64,000 bases of DNA from an uncultured Bacteroidales bacterium (GCA_905233625.1 CAJOFJ010000002.1:83284-147283), one strand, 5' to 3'; counted from the first letter of the stretch, positions 52,673 to 61,616 are shown. Made by a program: numbers and translations. The notes: generated from the letters alone by a model not told the origin.

Positions 52673-53923
52673 TCAGCCCACTTGATCTTCCATCAGATAA
52701 TCACACACATTCATCACATATACCCCGTTGTTCAGCCGGTGTGCTGGAATGGTGTCATTGGTTAGAATCATCTTTTTGAAAGAGTCGTCTATCAGATATA
52801 GAGAGCGTTGCTCTTGTTCGAGTTTGTAGGCATCGGGAATGGAGAACGCACTTTGAACATAGAGACGGTCGTTGTCTTTATTGCACACAAAATCAACCTC
52901 AAGAGTATTTCTTACAGTTTTGCCGCTCTTATCTTTTGAGTAGCGTTCCATCACCCCGACATCCACGCTGTATCCGAAATGAAGCAGGTGGTTGAATATA
53001 ATGTTTTCCATCACGTGAGTGGGTTCTACCTGTCTGAAATCCAAGGCGGAATTGCGTAGCCCGATATCTGAAAAATAGTATTTGCAGGGAGTGTCGATAT
53101 ACTTCTTTCCCTTAATATCATAGCGGATAGTTTTCTTTAGCAGAAAAGAATCCTCAAAATAATCAATATACTGCTTGATTGTCCACGAGTTAATGGAGAC
53201 ATTCTTCTCGCTTTTGAAAGTGTTGGAAAGTTTGGTCGGATTTGTTAGCGTTCCAATGTTGGATGCCAGTATGTTGAACAGGTCAGACAGTTCTGAGTCA
53301 TTCCTCACCTTGTTCCGTCCTATGATGTCCGTCAAATAGGTTTCTTTTACCAAGGCATGCAGCATTTCTCTCTTGATGGAAGCATCGGATTCTGTTACAA
53401 CCAAAGGAATGCCGCCATAGTACATATAATCTTTCCAAACGGAGGTCACTTCGCCTCCCTTTTCCCTGAGAATTTCCTTAAAGGTGAGAGGATTGACATT
53501 GACTTGCACCCCACGACCTCTAAACTCGGTCACTATGTCGGAGGATAAGAATTTGGCATTGCTGCCTGTGACATACACATCAAGATTGTCAATGTGAAGA
53601 AAGCCGTTTAGTACATCTACAAATTTGTCAAGCATTTGCACTTCGTCAATGAAAATATAGTGCATTTCATTGTCGTTTGCTGATGCTTCCTTGATAAATT
53701 GGTACATTTTTTCCGCATTGCGATACTCAATGAAGGCGAAATCGTCCAATGGGATTTCGATAATGTGATTTCTGGCGACACCGCTTTCGACAAGGTGGCG
53801 TTTGAACAGGTTGAATAGCAAATAGGATTTTCCCACACGCCGAAGTCCAGTCACCACTTTGATTAGGTGGTTGTGCTTGTATGCCTTCAGTTTCTGAATG
53901 TATTCTTCTCTCCTGAATTCCAT
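52673..53923 (-). CDS. AAA_14/DUF4143 ATPase (first of two)
   Basis: A 416-residue protein of the AAA_14 plus DUF4143 group, ATP-binding proteins common in variable regions of Bacteroidota with no agreed function. Walker A is TGLRRVGKSYLL near residue 25, Walker B YIFIDEVQML near 88, sensor VYVTGSNAKFLSSDI near 114, and the DUF4143 C-terminal part shows the PD-(D/E)XK-like LEVDFVC near 340. The ATG at 53923 is chosen because the longer frame crosses a -7 box (53963-53970). A 16-bp palindrome lies between that box and the start. Confidence 0.85.
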   Translation of the reverse strand: MEFRREEYIQKLKAYKHNHLIKVVTGLRRVGKSYLLFNLFKRHLVESGVARNHIIEIPLDDFAFIEYRNAEKMYQFIKEASANDNEMHYIFIDEVQMLDKFVDVLNGFLHIDNLDVYVTGSNAKFLSSDIVTEFRGRGVQVNVNPLTFKEILREKGGEVTSVWKDYMYYGGIPLVVTESDASIKREMLHALVKETYLTDIIGRNKVRNDSELSDLFNILASNIGTLTNPTKLSNTFKSEKNVSINSWTIKQYIDYFEDSFLLKKTIRYDIKGKKYIDTPCKYYFSDIGLRNSALDFRQVEPTHVMENIIFNHLLHFGYSVDVGVMERYSKDKSGKTVRNTLEVDFVCNKDNDRLYVQSAFSIPDAYKLEQEQRSLYLIDDSFKKMILTNDTIPAHRLNNGVYVMNVCDYLMEDQVG

Positions 53924-53936
53924 CAAAAAAATATTT

Positions 53937-53952
53937 TTGTGTATATACACAA
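53937..53952. promoter_or_regulatory. Operator-like palindrome TTGTGTATATACACAA
   Basis: A perfect 16-bp palindrome in the leader of the first AAA_14 gene, 14 bases upstream of the ATG. A similar sequence (TTGTTTATAAACAA) lies at the second AAA_14 promoter. Confidence 0.5.
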
Positions 53953-53962
53953 TTTTAGTTTG

Positions 53963-53970
53963 CAAATATA
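53963..53970 (-). promoter_or_regulatory. -7 box for the first AAA_14 gene
   Basis: The minus strand reads TATATTTG followed by C, 40 bases upstream of the ATG. Confidence 0.55.
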
Positions 53971-54125
53971 CTAAAAAAATGAATTGGATAACAGAGTGAA
54001 ATTTTTTCGTAGGAAAGAAAATTCTTTTTTTGCGAACGATTGAAAACAAGCAACTTGCAAAACGCAGGTTCTTCGCCCGCTTTCTCGTTTTTTCCCAAAA
54101 AGCGTTCTAAAAAAGGGGGCTCTTT

Positions 54126-54182
54126 TTAAAGCGATGCGTCCGGGCCGAAGATTTCCTTGGCGTAAGGCGTGAGGGGAATGTG
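54126..54182 (-). pseudogene. 18-codon coding-like remnant after the second AAA_14 gene
   Basis: In frame with, and directly after, the stop of the second AAA_14 gene, the minus strand reads HIPLTPYAKEIFGPDASL then TAA. Its GC content is higher than that of the AAA_14 gene, like backbone genes. It looks like the old C-terminal end of a displaced gene; I do not recognise it. Confidence 0.35.
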
Positions 54183-55391
54183 TTATAAACCATTCTTCAA
54201 GAACTCTCTGAGACCAAGATGAATTATACCATTATAATTGCTGCGAGTGACTAAAGGTGATAACGAGATGACATATTTAGGATAGTTGTCCTTGATTTTA
54301 CTCAAAGTCCCGAACTCTCTTTCCGTGGTTTCTTCCGTCGCAATTAAATAACTCACCTGTACATATACCTTTATGTCGTTTTTGGTGCAAACAAAATCAA
54401 CCTCGCCGGCTTGAAGCTGTCCGATTCTCACATCGAAATCAAGTTGTGTAAGATATTGATATACTACATTTTCAAGAACCTTCTCAATGTCTTTTTCCCG
54501 CCTGTTCAACCCCGACAGCAGATTTCTGATGCCAACATCCTCGAAATAGTATTTTCCGTTTGTCTCAAGAATTTTCTTACCATGAATATCATATCGATGA
54601 ACGCATTTCATCAAATAGGCTTCTTCAAAATATGAGCTATAATCAACAACTACATTAGTGGAAACTGTCGTTCCAATGCTTTTCATGTAGTTGCTGATAT
54701 TGTTAGCAGAGGTCGGTTTTCCTGTATTGTCGGCAAGATATTGCAATAGTTTGTTCAGAAAAGCCACATTGCGGATATTGTGACGCTCTATGATATCTTT
54801 GAGAACCACTGTATTCAAAACACCTTGTAGATAGTCGTGAACGTGTTCTTCATTGTCAATTCCGATTTGGCGCAAACCGGGCAAACCGCCATAGTTGAGA
54901 TATTTATTCAGACTATCGTCATTGTCCTCTAATTCATGAAAAGTCAAGAACTCTGAATACGACAATCCATGCACATAAATCTCCTGACATCGTCCTGACA
55001 ATAAGGTGCTTAAATCTGATGACAACATGCGGGCATTACTTCCTGTGATAATTATGTCGGTATTATCTTCTGAACGATAACTTCTCACTGAACGTTCCCA
55101 TTCTTCAATATCCTGAATTTCATCGATAAGTATGAAATTATGTTTCTCTTTGGCAAATTTCTTGTCAATATAATCATTCAGATCAGTGTAATTCTTGATA
55201 AAGTCAAAATCCTTCTTTTCCTTGTCAACATATATGATATTGGCGTCAGTTTCTACCTCATGGCGCAGCATAAAGTCCTTCAACACAAAGCTTTTCCCGA
55301 TGCGACGTTGTCCTACCAATACAATTATCTGACCTTTCCCAAGCCACGAATCCACCTTGTCGGCATAATATTTCCTTGAAATCAAATCCAT
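54183..55391 (-). CDS. AAA_14/DUF4143 ATPase (second of two)
   Basis: A 402-residue relative of the first AAA_14 protein, clearly diverged. Walker A is VGQRRIGKSFVL near residue 26, Walker B FILIDEIQDI near 86, the sensor DIIITGSNARMLSSDL near 107, the linker LNYGGLPGLRQIG near 157 and GEVDFVCTKNDIKVYVQVSY near 327 (nuclease-like DUF4143 core). The ATG at 55391 is used since the -7 box lies at 55408-55415. It is more AT-rich than the backbone, suggesting acquisition. It is separated from the first copy by 259 bases of non-coding sequence and gene debris. Confidence 0.85.
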   Translation of the reverse strand: MDLISRKYYADKVDSWLGKGQIIVLVGQRRIGKSFVLKDFMLRHEVETDANIIYVDKEKKDFDFIKNYTDLNDYIDKKFAKEKHNFILIDEIQDIEEWERSVRSYRSEDNTDIIITGSNARMLSSDLSTLLSGRCQEIYVHGLSYSEFLTFHELEDNDDSLNKYLNYGGLPGLRQIGIDNEEHVHDYLQGVLNTVVLKDIIERHNIRNVAFLNKLLQYLADNTGKPTSANNISNYMKSIGTTVSTNVVVDYSSYFEEAYLMKCVHRYDIHGKKILETNGKYYFEDVGIRNLLSGLNRREKDIEKVLENVVYQYLTQLDFDVRIGQLQAGEVDFVCTKNDIKVYVQVSYLIATEETTEREFGTLSKIKDNYPKYVISLSPLVTRSNYNGIIHLGLREFLKNGL

Positions 55392-55407
55392 AAACAATAA
55401 TTTTCTG

Positions 55408-55415
55408 CAAAGATA
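55408..55415 (-). promoter_or_regulatory. -7 box for the second AAA_14 gene
   Basis: The minus strand reads TATCTTTG followed by C, 17 bases upstream of the chosen ATG. Confidence 0.6.
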
Positions 55416-55423
55416 CAATTTTA

Positions 55424-55437
55424 TTGTTTATAAACAA
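55424..55437. promoter_or_regulatory. Operator-like palindrome TTGTTTATAAACAA
   Basis: A perfect 14-bp palindrome between the -33 and -7 positions of the second AAA_14 promoter. A half-site TTGTTTAT recurs over the start codon (near 55391-55398). Confidence 0.5.
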
Positions 55438-55503
55438 CAAAATTTGTGATTTTATTATTTTTATCACTTATGAATCATAACTACTGATGCAATATTTTCT
55501 TAT

Positions 55504-55767
55504 TTAGGCTGGTGAGATAAGTGTGTTCTCCACACTGTCTATCTGCGAAAGGGTCAGATGGTCGAGATTATTCAAAAGGAATTGCAGCAAAGGCTCGATG
55601 TTGTCGGTGCCGATATGAGGCAATGAATCCTGATTATGGATGATATGGCAGATGTGAATGAGCGTATCGTGGATTTCCAGCACACCATACGAATTCTTGT
55701 CGAGGTAGTCCTGATGGGACTCCTCGGCGGTGTAGAAGCGATCCAGTGGATGGATACTTATTGAGCG
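55504..55767 (-). pseudogene. Gene debris with an msrA fragment
   Basis: An open frame of about 88 codons without a start codon follows the cytidylate-kinase-like gene. Its segment at 55693-55746 encodes LDRFYTAEESHQDYLDKN, which matches MsrA residues LERFYTAEEYHQDYLDKN at 16 of 18 positions; the DNA matches msrA (56640-56693) at 50 of 54 bases. The following roughly 60 codons (ending DSVENTLISPA) are unrelated to MsrA and unrecognised. It is either a remnant of a second msrA fused to something else or a gene-conversion product. Confidence 0.55.
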
Positions 55768-56396
55768 TTACGAAAACTGAGCTTATTCTGAATGATGTCG
55801 GTGAGGTATTCTGTCACCTTCTCGGGATTCATGCCTGTTATGTTGATGACAAGGTCGTAATTATGGGCGTCAAGACGATACTTGCCGGTGACGTTTTTGA
55901 CAAAGGTGTCGCGACTGTTGTCGATATCGTTGATGACTTTTTCCGCTTCTTCCTTGCTGAGGTTTTGTTTGCGGGCGATACGGGCGATGCGGGCGTCATT
56001 GTCGGCGATGATGAGGAGGTGTATGGCGTTGGGTTCATTGTGGAAGATATGGAAGCCTGCACGGCCTATGATGACGCAACTCTCTTTTGCGACCAGTTCA
56101 CGCAATAGACGGGCTTCGGCAAGATAGATACTCTGCGGTGTGGCTTCAGGATAGGTGTCATTGGATGAACTGGCAGCACCGAACTGCTGGTAAAAACGGC
56201 AGAAATCATCCCACCAGGAGACTTTCTGCGCTTTGATACGCTCGATGTTCTCAACGGATAAGTCAAACTTATGGGCGACACTGTCCAGCATTTTACGGCC
56301 GTAAACTTTAACGCCGAGTTTGTTGCCTAACATACGGGCGATTTCTCCGCCGCCGCTGCCACATTCTCTATTGATGGTGACGATGAATTTGTTCAT
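55758..56396 (-). CDS. Cytidylate kinase-like protein
   Basis: A 212-residue P-loop protein of the cytidylate-kinase-like family. The nucleotide loop appears as TINRECGSGGGEIAR near residue 8, followed by KVYGRKMLDSVA. VIIGRAGFHIFHNEPNAIHLLIIAD near residue 110 and RIARKQNLSKEEAEKVINDID near 138 complete the family pattern. It lacks the standard GPSGSGKS loop of Cmk, so it is probably not the housekeeping enzyme; its substrate is unknown. A -7 box lies at 56442-56449. The stop overlaps the frame of the downstream gene debris. Confidence 0.8.
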   Translation of the reverse strand: MNKFIVTINRECGSGGGEIARMLGNKLGVKVYGRKMLDSVAHKFDLSVENIERIKAQKVSWWDDFCRFYQQFGAASSSNDTYPEATPQSIYLAEARLLRELVAKESCVIIGRAGFHIFHNEPNAIHLLIIADNDARIARIARKQNLSKEEAEKVINDIDNSRDTFVKNVTGKYRLDAHNYDLVINITGMNPEKVTEYLTDIIQNKLSFRNAQ

Positions 56397-56441
56397 AATT
56401 GTATGCTTTTAGAATCGACAAAGTTGAATGAATTTGAAATG

Positions 56442-56449
56442 CAAAGTTA
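56442..56449 (-). promoter_or_regulatory. -7 box for the cytidylate kinase-like gene
   Basis: The minus strand reads TAACTTTG followed by C, 46 bases upstream of the ATG. Confidence 0.5.
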
Positions 56450-56552
56450 CAAAAATAATCTTTTCAATAAGAAAAACAATTATTAATCACACTATTGAAT
56501 GATGAAAGTGATGATTTTGGGGATTGGAAATCCTTCACAAATTTCTCCATCC

Positions 56553-57086
56553 TTATTTTTCGTTATATCTTTTCTTCTCATCTTTTGCCGTTTTCGCAAA
56601 CTCGAAGAGCGATAGGGGCAGGTGGCAGTAGCCGGTGGGATTCTTGTCGAGGTAGTCCTGGTGATACTCCTCGGCGGTGTAGAAGCGTTCCAGCGGCTGC
56701 TTCTCCACGGCTAAAGGCTGGTCGTAATGCTGCTGTTCCTCGGCATATACCTTGTTGATTACAGGCAGGTCTTCGGCATCGGTGTAGTAGATGCCCGTGC
56801 GGTAGCGTGTTCCCTCGTCGTGGCCCTGCTTGTTCAGACTTACAGGGTCGATGGCCTTGAAGAACATCCGCAGCAGAAATTCCAAACTCACCACCTCCGG
56901 ATTGTAGCCCACACGGACGGTTTCGGCATAGCCCGTTTCGTCGGTGTAAACTTCCTTATAGGTGGGATTTTCCGTATATCCGTTGGCGAAACCCACTTCG
57001 GTTTCCACAACGCCCTCAATTTGCTTGAAGAAATGCTCAGTTCCCCAGAAGCAACCTCCCGCCAGGTATATCTCTTTTGTTTTCAT
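56553..57086 (-). CDS. msrA: Peptide methionine sulfoxide reductase MsrA
   Basis: A 177-residue enzyme that reduces methionine-S-sulfoxide in proteins. The catalytic site is GGCFWGTEHFF with Cys12; EVGFANGYTENPTY, DPVSLNKQGHDEGTRYRTGIYY and the C-terminal YHQDYLDKNPTGYC are standard. The ATG at 57086 is used since MsrA starts just before the GCFWG motif. No fused MsrB is present. It follows the ferredoxin gene by 30 bases and is probably co-transcribed with it. A fragment of it is duplicated at 55693-55746. Confidence 0.95.
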   Translation of the reverse strand: MKTKEIYLAGGCFWGTEHFFKQIEGVVETEVGFANGYTENPTYKEVYTDETGYAETVRVGYNPEVVSLEFLLRMFFKAIDPVSLNKQGHDEGTRYRTGIYYTDAEDLPVINKVYAEEQQHYDQPLAVEKQPLERFYTAEEYHQDYLDKNPTGYCHLPLSLFEFAKTAKDEKKRYNEK

Positions 57087-57116
57087 TATATATATTTTTT
57101 GAATTGATTTCAATTG

Positions 57117-57935
57117 TTATTTCAGCGCCTTTACGGGGCATTCCTTCTTACATTTTTGACATAGAATGCACTCCGTGGCATTTTTGCGTTGACGTGAATC
57201 GCTGTTCACCTCGACATCCATCGGACAGACTTTCAGACACTTGCCGCAATGGATGCATTTCTCTTCGTCGCAGCGGATGCGGAGCAAGGAGAAATAGCTC
57301 ATCGGTTTGAGGAAGACTGTGATGGGACAGATGTACTTGCAGAAAGCCCGGTTGTCCTTGAACAGCACCGCCAAAGTGATGCCGACCACATAATAGATCA
57401 GATTTCCGATGAGAAAGAGCACGAATAGAGTGTGTTTGGTGGCTTTGCCGAAATGAAACAGCAGAAGGACAAGGATTAGCGCCAGCGCAAACATGATGTA
57501 GCGGATGAAGCCCAGCTTCTTTCGTGGTCCTTGTGGCTCCTTGTAGGGCAATAGGTCGAGAATCATGGCTGTCCAGCAGCAATAGCCGCACCAGCCTCTT
57601 CCGAACAGCATCGGACCGAAAATCTTGGCGACGGCATAATGCAGCACACCGGCCCCAAAGAAGCCGGAGAGCAGGTAATACCAGAATCCCTCAATCTGCA
57701 TGTTCTCCCGACAAATCAAGCCGAGAAAAACGAACATATAGAGTCCCACGCCGAACTGGACGACCTCGCGGGCATATTTCTTTCCAGCGGCTGATAGCGC
57801 CATGCCTACCCCAATACAGATACCTATGTAGGTGAAATTGAGGAAAAAGAATAAATTGCCTGTAGCCAGCCATAGTGACACGGCGAGAACCTCAAACACG
57901 GCAAACAGGATAATAGCGGATTTGTATTTTTTCAT
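57117..57935 (-). CDS. NapH/RdxA-like membrane 4Fe-4S ferredoxin
   Basis: A 272-residue membrane protein with about six helices and a GRGWCGYCCWTAMILDLLP motif near residue 112 (CxxCC in the membrane part, as in NapH/RdxA-like 4Fe-4S proteins). Two C-terminal 4Fe-4S clusters are visible as CIHCGKCLKVCP near 224 and CILCQKCKKECP near 255. These proteins pass electrons from the membrane to a reductase partner, which is not recognisable here. It sits directly upstream of msrA, so a link to methionine-sulfoxide repair is conceivable but unproven. Confidence 0.8.
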   Translation of the reverse strand: MKKYKSAIILFAVFEVLAVSLWLATGNLFFFLNFTYIGICIGVGMALSAAGKKYAREVVQFGVGLYMFVFLGLICRENMQIEGFWYYLLSGFFGAGVLHYAVAKIFGPMLFGRGWCGYCCWTAMILDLLPYKEPQGPRKKLGFIRYIMFALALILVLLLFHFGKATKHTLFVLFLIGNLIYYVVGITLAVLFKDNRAFCKYICPITVFLKPMSYFSLLRIRCDEEKCIHCGKCLKVCPMDVEVNSDSRQRKNATECILCQKCKKECPVKALK

Positions 57936-58002
57936 TGCTTAGCTATTTTAATCCAAGACTGAAGATGATGCACGGAACCGATGGGCGAACCAGCGGTGTA
58001 TA

Positions 58003-58746
58003 TTATCGGTTTTTGCTCATTTTCAACATCCTATTGGCAATTTCTTCCGGATGATCCACCAGCAGCTGTCCATGATTCATTTTCGGGAAAACTTCCACGT
58101 GAGTGTCCGGATGGATTTTGCATAGATGCTCGGCCTGGGGCTTGGCGATAAAAGCCTCCTTCGTGCCGTACCAATAGTGTATGTCGGCCCCTTGGATGGA
58201 TTCCAGTTTCTGGGTATAAACATCCTTGTAACCGTCGCGTACGGCTTTTCCTTTGCCGGAGGGCCACACTTTCTTGCATTCGTCCAAAAGCACGTCAAAA
58301 TAGTGGGAATGGAACACAAATTTCCAGAATCCGGTCCAGTGATAGCAGGTCCATACATTTAGGCTCTGGTAGTATCGTAGCGGGTTCACGGTCCACTTGG
58401 GCAGGGGCAGCAGAGGGGCTGCGTCCATAATGGCATGGTCTATGACGATCTCGTTTCGCTCTAGGATTCTGGACAGAATCTTCCCTCCCAAAGAAAGTCC
58501 GTAAGCAACGTCCAGGTGCCCATTCAGATTTTTCTGAGTATATTGAATTACCTGAACGGCCTGGTCGTCGACAGAGGTAAACCGCGACTCTTTACCGAGC
58601 AAAAATCCGTCAATGCCAACCGCGACAATGTAATATTGGTCTTTCAGCAGTTCTATCAGCGGCAGGAATATCTCGTAGGATACCCCTAATCCCGGTATCA
58701 GCAGCAAACTTTGGTTTTCTCTATCCCCGTAGGTATTGAATGTCAT
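58003..58746 (-). CDS. Alpha/beta hydrolase
   Basis: A 247-residue single-domain alpha/beta hydrolase. The oxyanion region is LLLIPGLGVSYEIF, the nucleophile elbow is YGLSLGGKILSR with Ser near residue 85, and a C-terminal PKMNHGQLLVDHPEEI supplies the His near 225. No signal peptide. Substrate unknown; a role as a small-molecule esterase is only suggested by the fold. Confidence 0.8.
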   Translation of the reverse strand: MTFNTYGDRENQSLLLIPGLGVSYEIFLPLIELLKDQYYIVAVGIDGFLLGKESRFTSVDDQAVQVIQYTQKNLNGHLDVAYGLSLGGKILSRILERNEIVIDHAIMDAAPLLPLPKWTVNPLRYYQSLNVWTCYHWTGFWKFVFHSHYFDVLLDECKKVWPSGKGKAVRDGYKDVYTQKLESIQGADIHYWYGTKEAFIAKPQAEHLCKIHPDTHVEVFPKMNHGQLLVDHPEEIANRMLKMSKNR

Positions 58747-58815
58747 AATGTATTTCTCCGGTTTGATGAGATTGAATTATGAATCTGCAAATACTGACCA
58801 GTTATGGAATGATTT

Positions 58816-59223
58816 TTAATGATAAATAACCTCTTCCACACCTGTTTCAATGGGCTTTCCGGCATTGATCCACACTTCCAGACCATCTTGCAGTTCAATG
58901 ACATTTTTATAACCCATTTTCAGAAGCTCTTCGGCGGCGAACTTACTTCTGCGGGCATGAATGCAGTACAGCGCAATGGTTTTGTCCTTGTCCAACAACT
59001 CATCGGCCTGTTCGGCAAAATGGCCGGCTTTCCAATCGATGTTGATGGCACCTGGGATATGTCCTTCGGCATATTCCTCTGGTGTTCGCACATCCACCAC
59101 AATCACATCTGCTTGGGCGATGACTTTCTCAAACTCATCCATTGGCAATGTTTTGTACTCAGGGGTGGTACAAGCGGCAAAAGCCATCACCGCCGCCAAC
59201 AAAATAAAGAATAAAATTTTCAT
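58816..59223 (-). CDS. Rhodanese-domain lipoprotein
   Basis: A 135-residue exported lipoprotein (lipobox Cys18 in VMAFAACTTP). It has a single rhodanese domain with DVRTPEEYAEGHIPGAINI and the active-site Cys in ALYCIHARRSKFAAEEL near residue 88. It probably carries sulfur or acts on thiols in the periplasm. A -7 box lies at 59265-59272. The upstream neighbour is the TonB-dependent receptor gene. Confidence 0.87.
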   Translation of the reverse strand: MKILFFILLAAVMAFAACTTPEYKTLPMDEFEKVIAQADVIVVDVRTPEEYAEGHIPGAINIDWKAGHFAEQADELLDKDKTIALYCIHARRSKFAAEELLKMGYKNVIELQDGLEVWINAGKPIETGVEEVIYH

Positions 59224-59264
59224 AATGGAATGATTTTTAATTCCCGATTAACTGATTCTCGGTG

Positions 59265-59272
59265 CAAATATA
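59265..59272 (-). promoter_or_regulatory. -7 box for the rhodanese lipoprotein gene
   Basis: The minus strand reads TATATTTG followed by C, 42 bases upstream of the ATG. Confidence 0.55.
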
Positions 59273-59295
59273 CAAATTTTTCCAAATATGAAACC

Positions 59296-61581
59296 TTACA
59301 GCTTCAGCGAGACACCGGCGAAATAGGTGCGTGCCTGAGTAGGACCGTAGATGTAGTTGGCATCGCGGTTGGGACCCTTGTCCAAATCACGCTGGAACTG
59401 GTCCAGAATATTCTTGACTCCTGCGCTTACTTCAAGGCAATAATGTTTGTAGATGTGAATGTCGTAGGCCAGCCGGAGGCCAAAATCCCAGAAAGTGGGA
59501 GTCTTTACTTCCTCGTCCTGTGCTATATAACCCTGCAGATGCGGCACCAGCATGGGACCGGTGATTTTGCCGTTGACAGAGATTGTGAAGTCTTTCACGG
59601 GCTTGATATCCAGAAGCATATAGGCATAGTGGTCGGGAGTGCGCAACATGCGCGTCTGCGGGGCAACCGTAGGACTCCATTGTAACGGTTTCACATAACG
59701 GCTTTGCTGCCAAGTGTAACCAAACTGGAACGACAAAAGCGAGGTATAGGCGAGTCTGGCCTCGAAATTGATTCCTCCCACCCATGCGCCCGGAGCATTG
59801 GTGCGGGTCAGCAACAGGTTGCCCTCGTCATCATGGCCGTCTTCACGCAGGAAAAACACATCTTTCAGATAGGTATAGAATCCTTCGCCAGTAAGGTTGA
59901 GTTCCCATTTGCCGAAACGGCGGTACCAGTCCACACTGGCGGTGGCGCTGTGTGAGTATTCGGGTCGCAGATTCGGGTCGAGCGAGATCAACGATACCGC
60001 ACCGTTCACTGCGGCCACATGCAGGTCTTCCTCGTAGGCCTGCGGTGCACGGTAACCGCTGCTATATCCCACTCGCAGTACCAGTCCGTCAATAGGAGTG
60101 AATCGTACGGTGGCACGTGGATTGCACACCAGTTTGGTAAGCAGGTTGTGTTTTTCCAGACGGGCTCCGATGAGCACGCTCCACTTCTTGTTTTTCCATT
60201 CGTTTTGCGCATAAACACCCGCCACATGCACATTTTGCCGGATGTCACGATTATAACCCAGCATGCGGTCATGCAGTCCGTTGTATGTGTATTCCGCTCC
60301 GACGCTGAGGTCGCCGTTCATTTTGCCGCAAGGGTAGGAGAAACGGTACTGCAAACCGGTGTTAGAAGTGAGGTCAGTACTGGTACCATAGGCATTGGGA
60401 TCCTGGCCTGCACCGAAATAGCTGTCACGGCCTATGTGTTGCAGTGCCGAATAGGCAGATACAAAATGCCGGCTGTCGGCAGACATCCAGTCGAAAGCCA
60501 CCGAACCAGCGTCAATGTTGTGGCGCAATTGTTCGGCTATATCCGCCTCATGGGGTGGTAACTCGAAGTTGTTGCCCCCACGACGGTAATCGGTGATATG
60601 GTGATATTCAAGGGTCAATTTGCTGGAAGTGCTCGTTCTGAAGAAGACGCGTGCTCCGGCGGTAGTGGTTCGCAGTTGCGGCACCTCGCTGAAACCATCC
60701 TTGTCGCGGTCGTAGGGACTGCGTGTGCGGTGGGCAGCGAATAGGTAGGCCCCGATTTTCCGGTTTTCGCTGGTAACCGAGCCGTTCAGTTCGGTGTTGA
60801 TGTCGTAGGCGCCCCGTTCGTTCACTCCGCTGACATTGGAAATATTCACAAAATTGCGCACTGGCTCCTTGGTGATGATATTCACCACACCGGCAATGGC
60901 ATTGGCGCCGTACATGGCCGATCCACCACCACGGACAACCTCTATACGGTCAATCATTGCGGTAGGCACTTGTTCCAGCCCATATACCGAAGCCAGGGAT
61001 GAGAACACCGGACGCGAGTCCATCAATATCTGACTGTACTGGCCTTGCAGGCCGTTGATACGCAATTCGGTCTTGCCGCAATTACTGCAGGTGTTTTCCA
61101 CTCGCAAACCGGGCTGGTAGTTAAGCGCGTCGGCTGCACAGGAAACTGCCGTTGTCGCGAACAGTTTCGGGGAAATCACATTGACTATCGTAGCCGCTTC
61201 CTGACGTTTGGTTTCATGTCGGTTGGCGGTCACCACCACATCGTTCAGTTGTTGCGATATCTCGCGGATGACAATCTTTAGTTCGGTGGTAATGTGTTCT
61301 TTGATTACCACAGGCAGTTCCTCGGTCTCATAGCCCACATAGGTAACCACAACCGTCTGTTTTCCGACAGGCAGGTTCTTGAGAAAATAGTGTCCTGTTT
61401 CGTCGGTGATGGTGCCTATGTCGGTGCCTTTGATCTGTATCGTTACGTAGGGCAGGTGTTCGCCGGTTTTCTCATCCACCACGTGTCCCACAAGGTGTGC
61501 ATCGTATTGTTCCTGTGCATTGATGGAATAATTTGATAAAAGAAAAAACAAACAAACTAAGAGTTTTATTAGATTTTTCAT
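59296..61581 (-). CDS. TonB-dependent outer-membrane receptor
   Basis: A 761-residue receptor. The ATG at 61581 gives a signal peptide (MKNLIKLLVCLFFLLSNYSI). It continues with a carboxypeptidase-like domain (HLVGHVVDEKTGEHLPYVTI), then a plug with RVENTCSNCGKTELRINGLQ, MIDRIEVVRGGGSAMYGANA and GVVNIITKEPV, and then a 22-strand-type barrel ending in TYFAGVSLKL, whose final Leu follows an aromatic-rich strand. A CxxC pair (CSNC) stands in the plug. The substrate is unknown; metal or heme transport is common for this type. The promoter -7 box lies at 61609-61616, just after the upstream gene's terminator. Confidence 0.88.
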   Translation of the reverse strand: MKNLIKLLVCLFFLLSNYSINAQEQYDAHLVGHVVDEKTGEHLPYVTIQIKGTDIGTITDETGHYFLKNLPVGKQTVVVTYVGYETEELPVVIKEHITTELKIVIREISQQLNDVVVTANRHETKRQEAATIVNVISPKLFATTAVSCAADALNYQPGLRVENTCSNCGKTELRINGLQGQYSQILMDSRPVFSSLASVYGLEQVPTAMIDRIEVVRGGGSAMYGANAIAGVVNIITKEPVRNFVNISNVSGVNERGAYDINTELNGSVTSENRKIGAYLFAAHRTRSPYDRDKDGFSEVPQLRTTTAGARVFFRTSTSSKLTLEYHHITDYRRGGNNFELPPHEADIAEQLRHNIDAGSVAFDWMSADSRHFVSAYSALQHIGRDSYFGAGQDPNAYGTSTDLTSNTGLQYRFSYPCGKMNGDLSVGAEYTYNGLHDRMLGYNRDIRQNVHVAGVYAQNEWKNKKWSVLIGARLEKHNLLTKLVCNPRATVRFTPIDGLVLRVGYSSGYRAPQAYEEDLHVAAVNGAVSLISLDPNLRPEYSHSATASVDWYRRFGKWELNLTGEGFYTYLKDVFFLREDGHDDEGNLLLTRTNAPGAWVGGINFEARLAYTSLLSFQFGYTWQQSRYVKPLQWSPTVAPQTRMLRTPDHYAYMLLDIKPVKDFTISVNGKITGPMLVPHLQGYIAQDEEVKTPTFWDFGLRLAYDIHIYKHYCLEVSAGVKNILDQFQRDLDKGPNRDANYIYGPTQARTYFAGVSLKL

Positions 61582-61608
61582 GAGAAAACCCTTTGAAAAT
61601 TGAAGCGG

Positions 61609-61616
61609 CAAAAATA
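61609..61616 (-). promoter_or_regulatory. -7 box for the TonB receptor gene
   Basis: The minus strand reads TATTTTTG followed by C. It abuts the T-tract of the preceding terminator, so one gene stops where the next begins. Confidence 0.55.
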
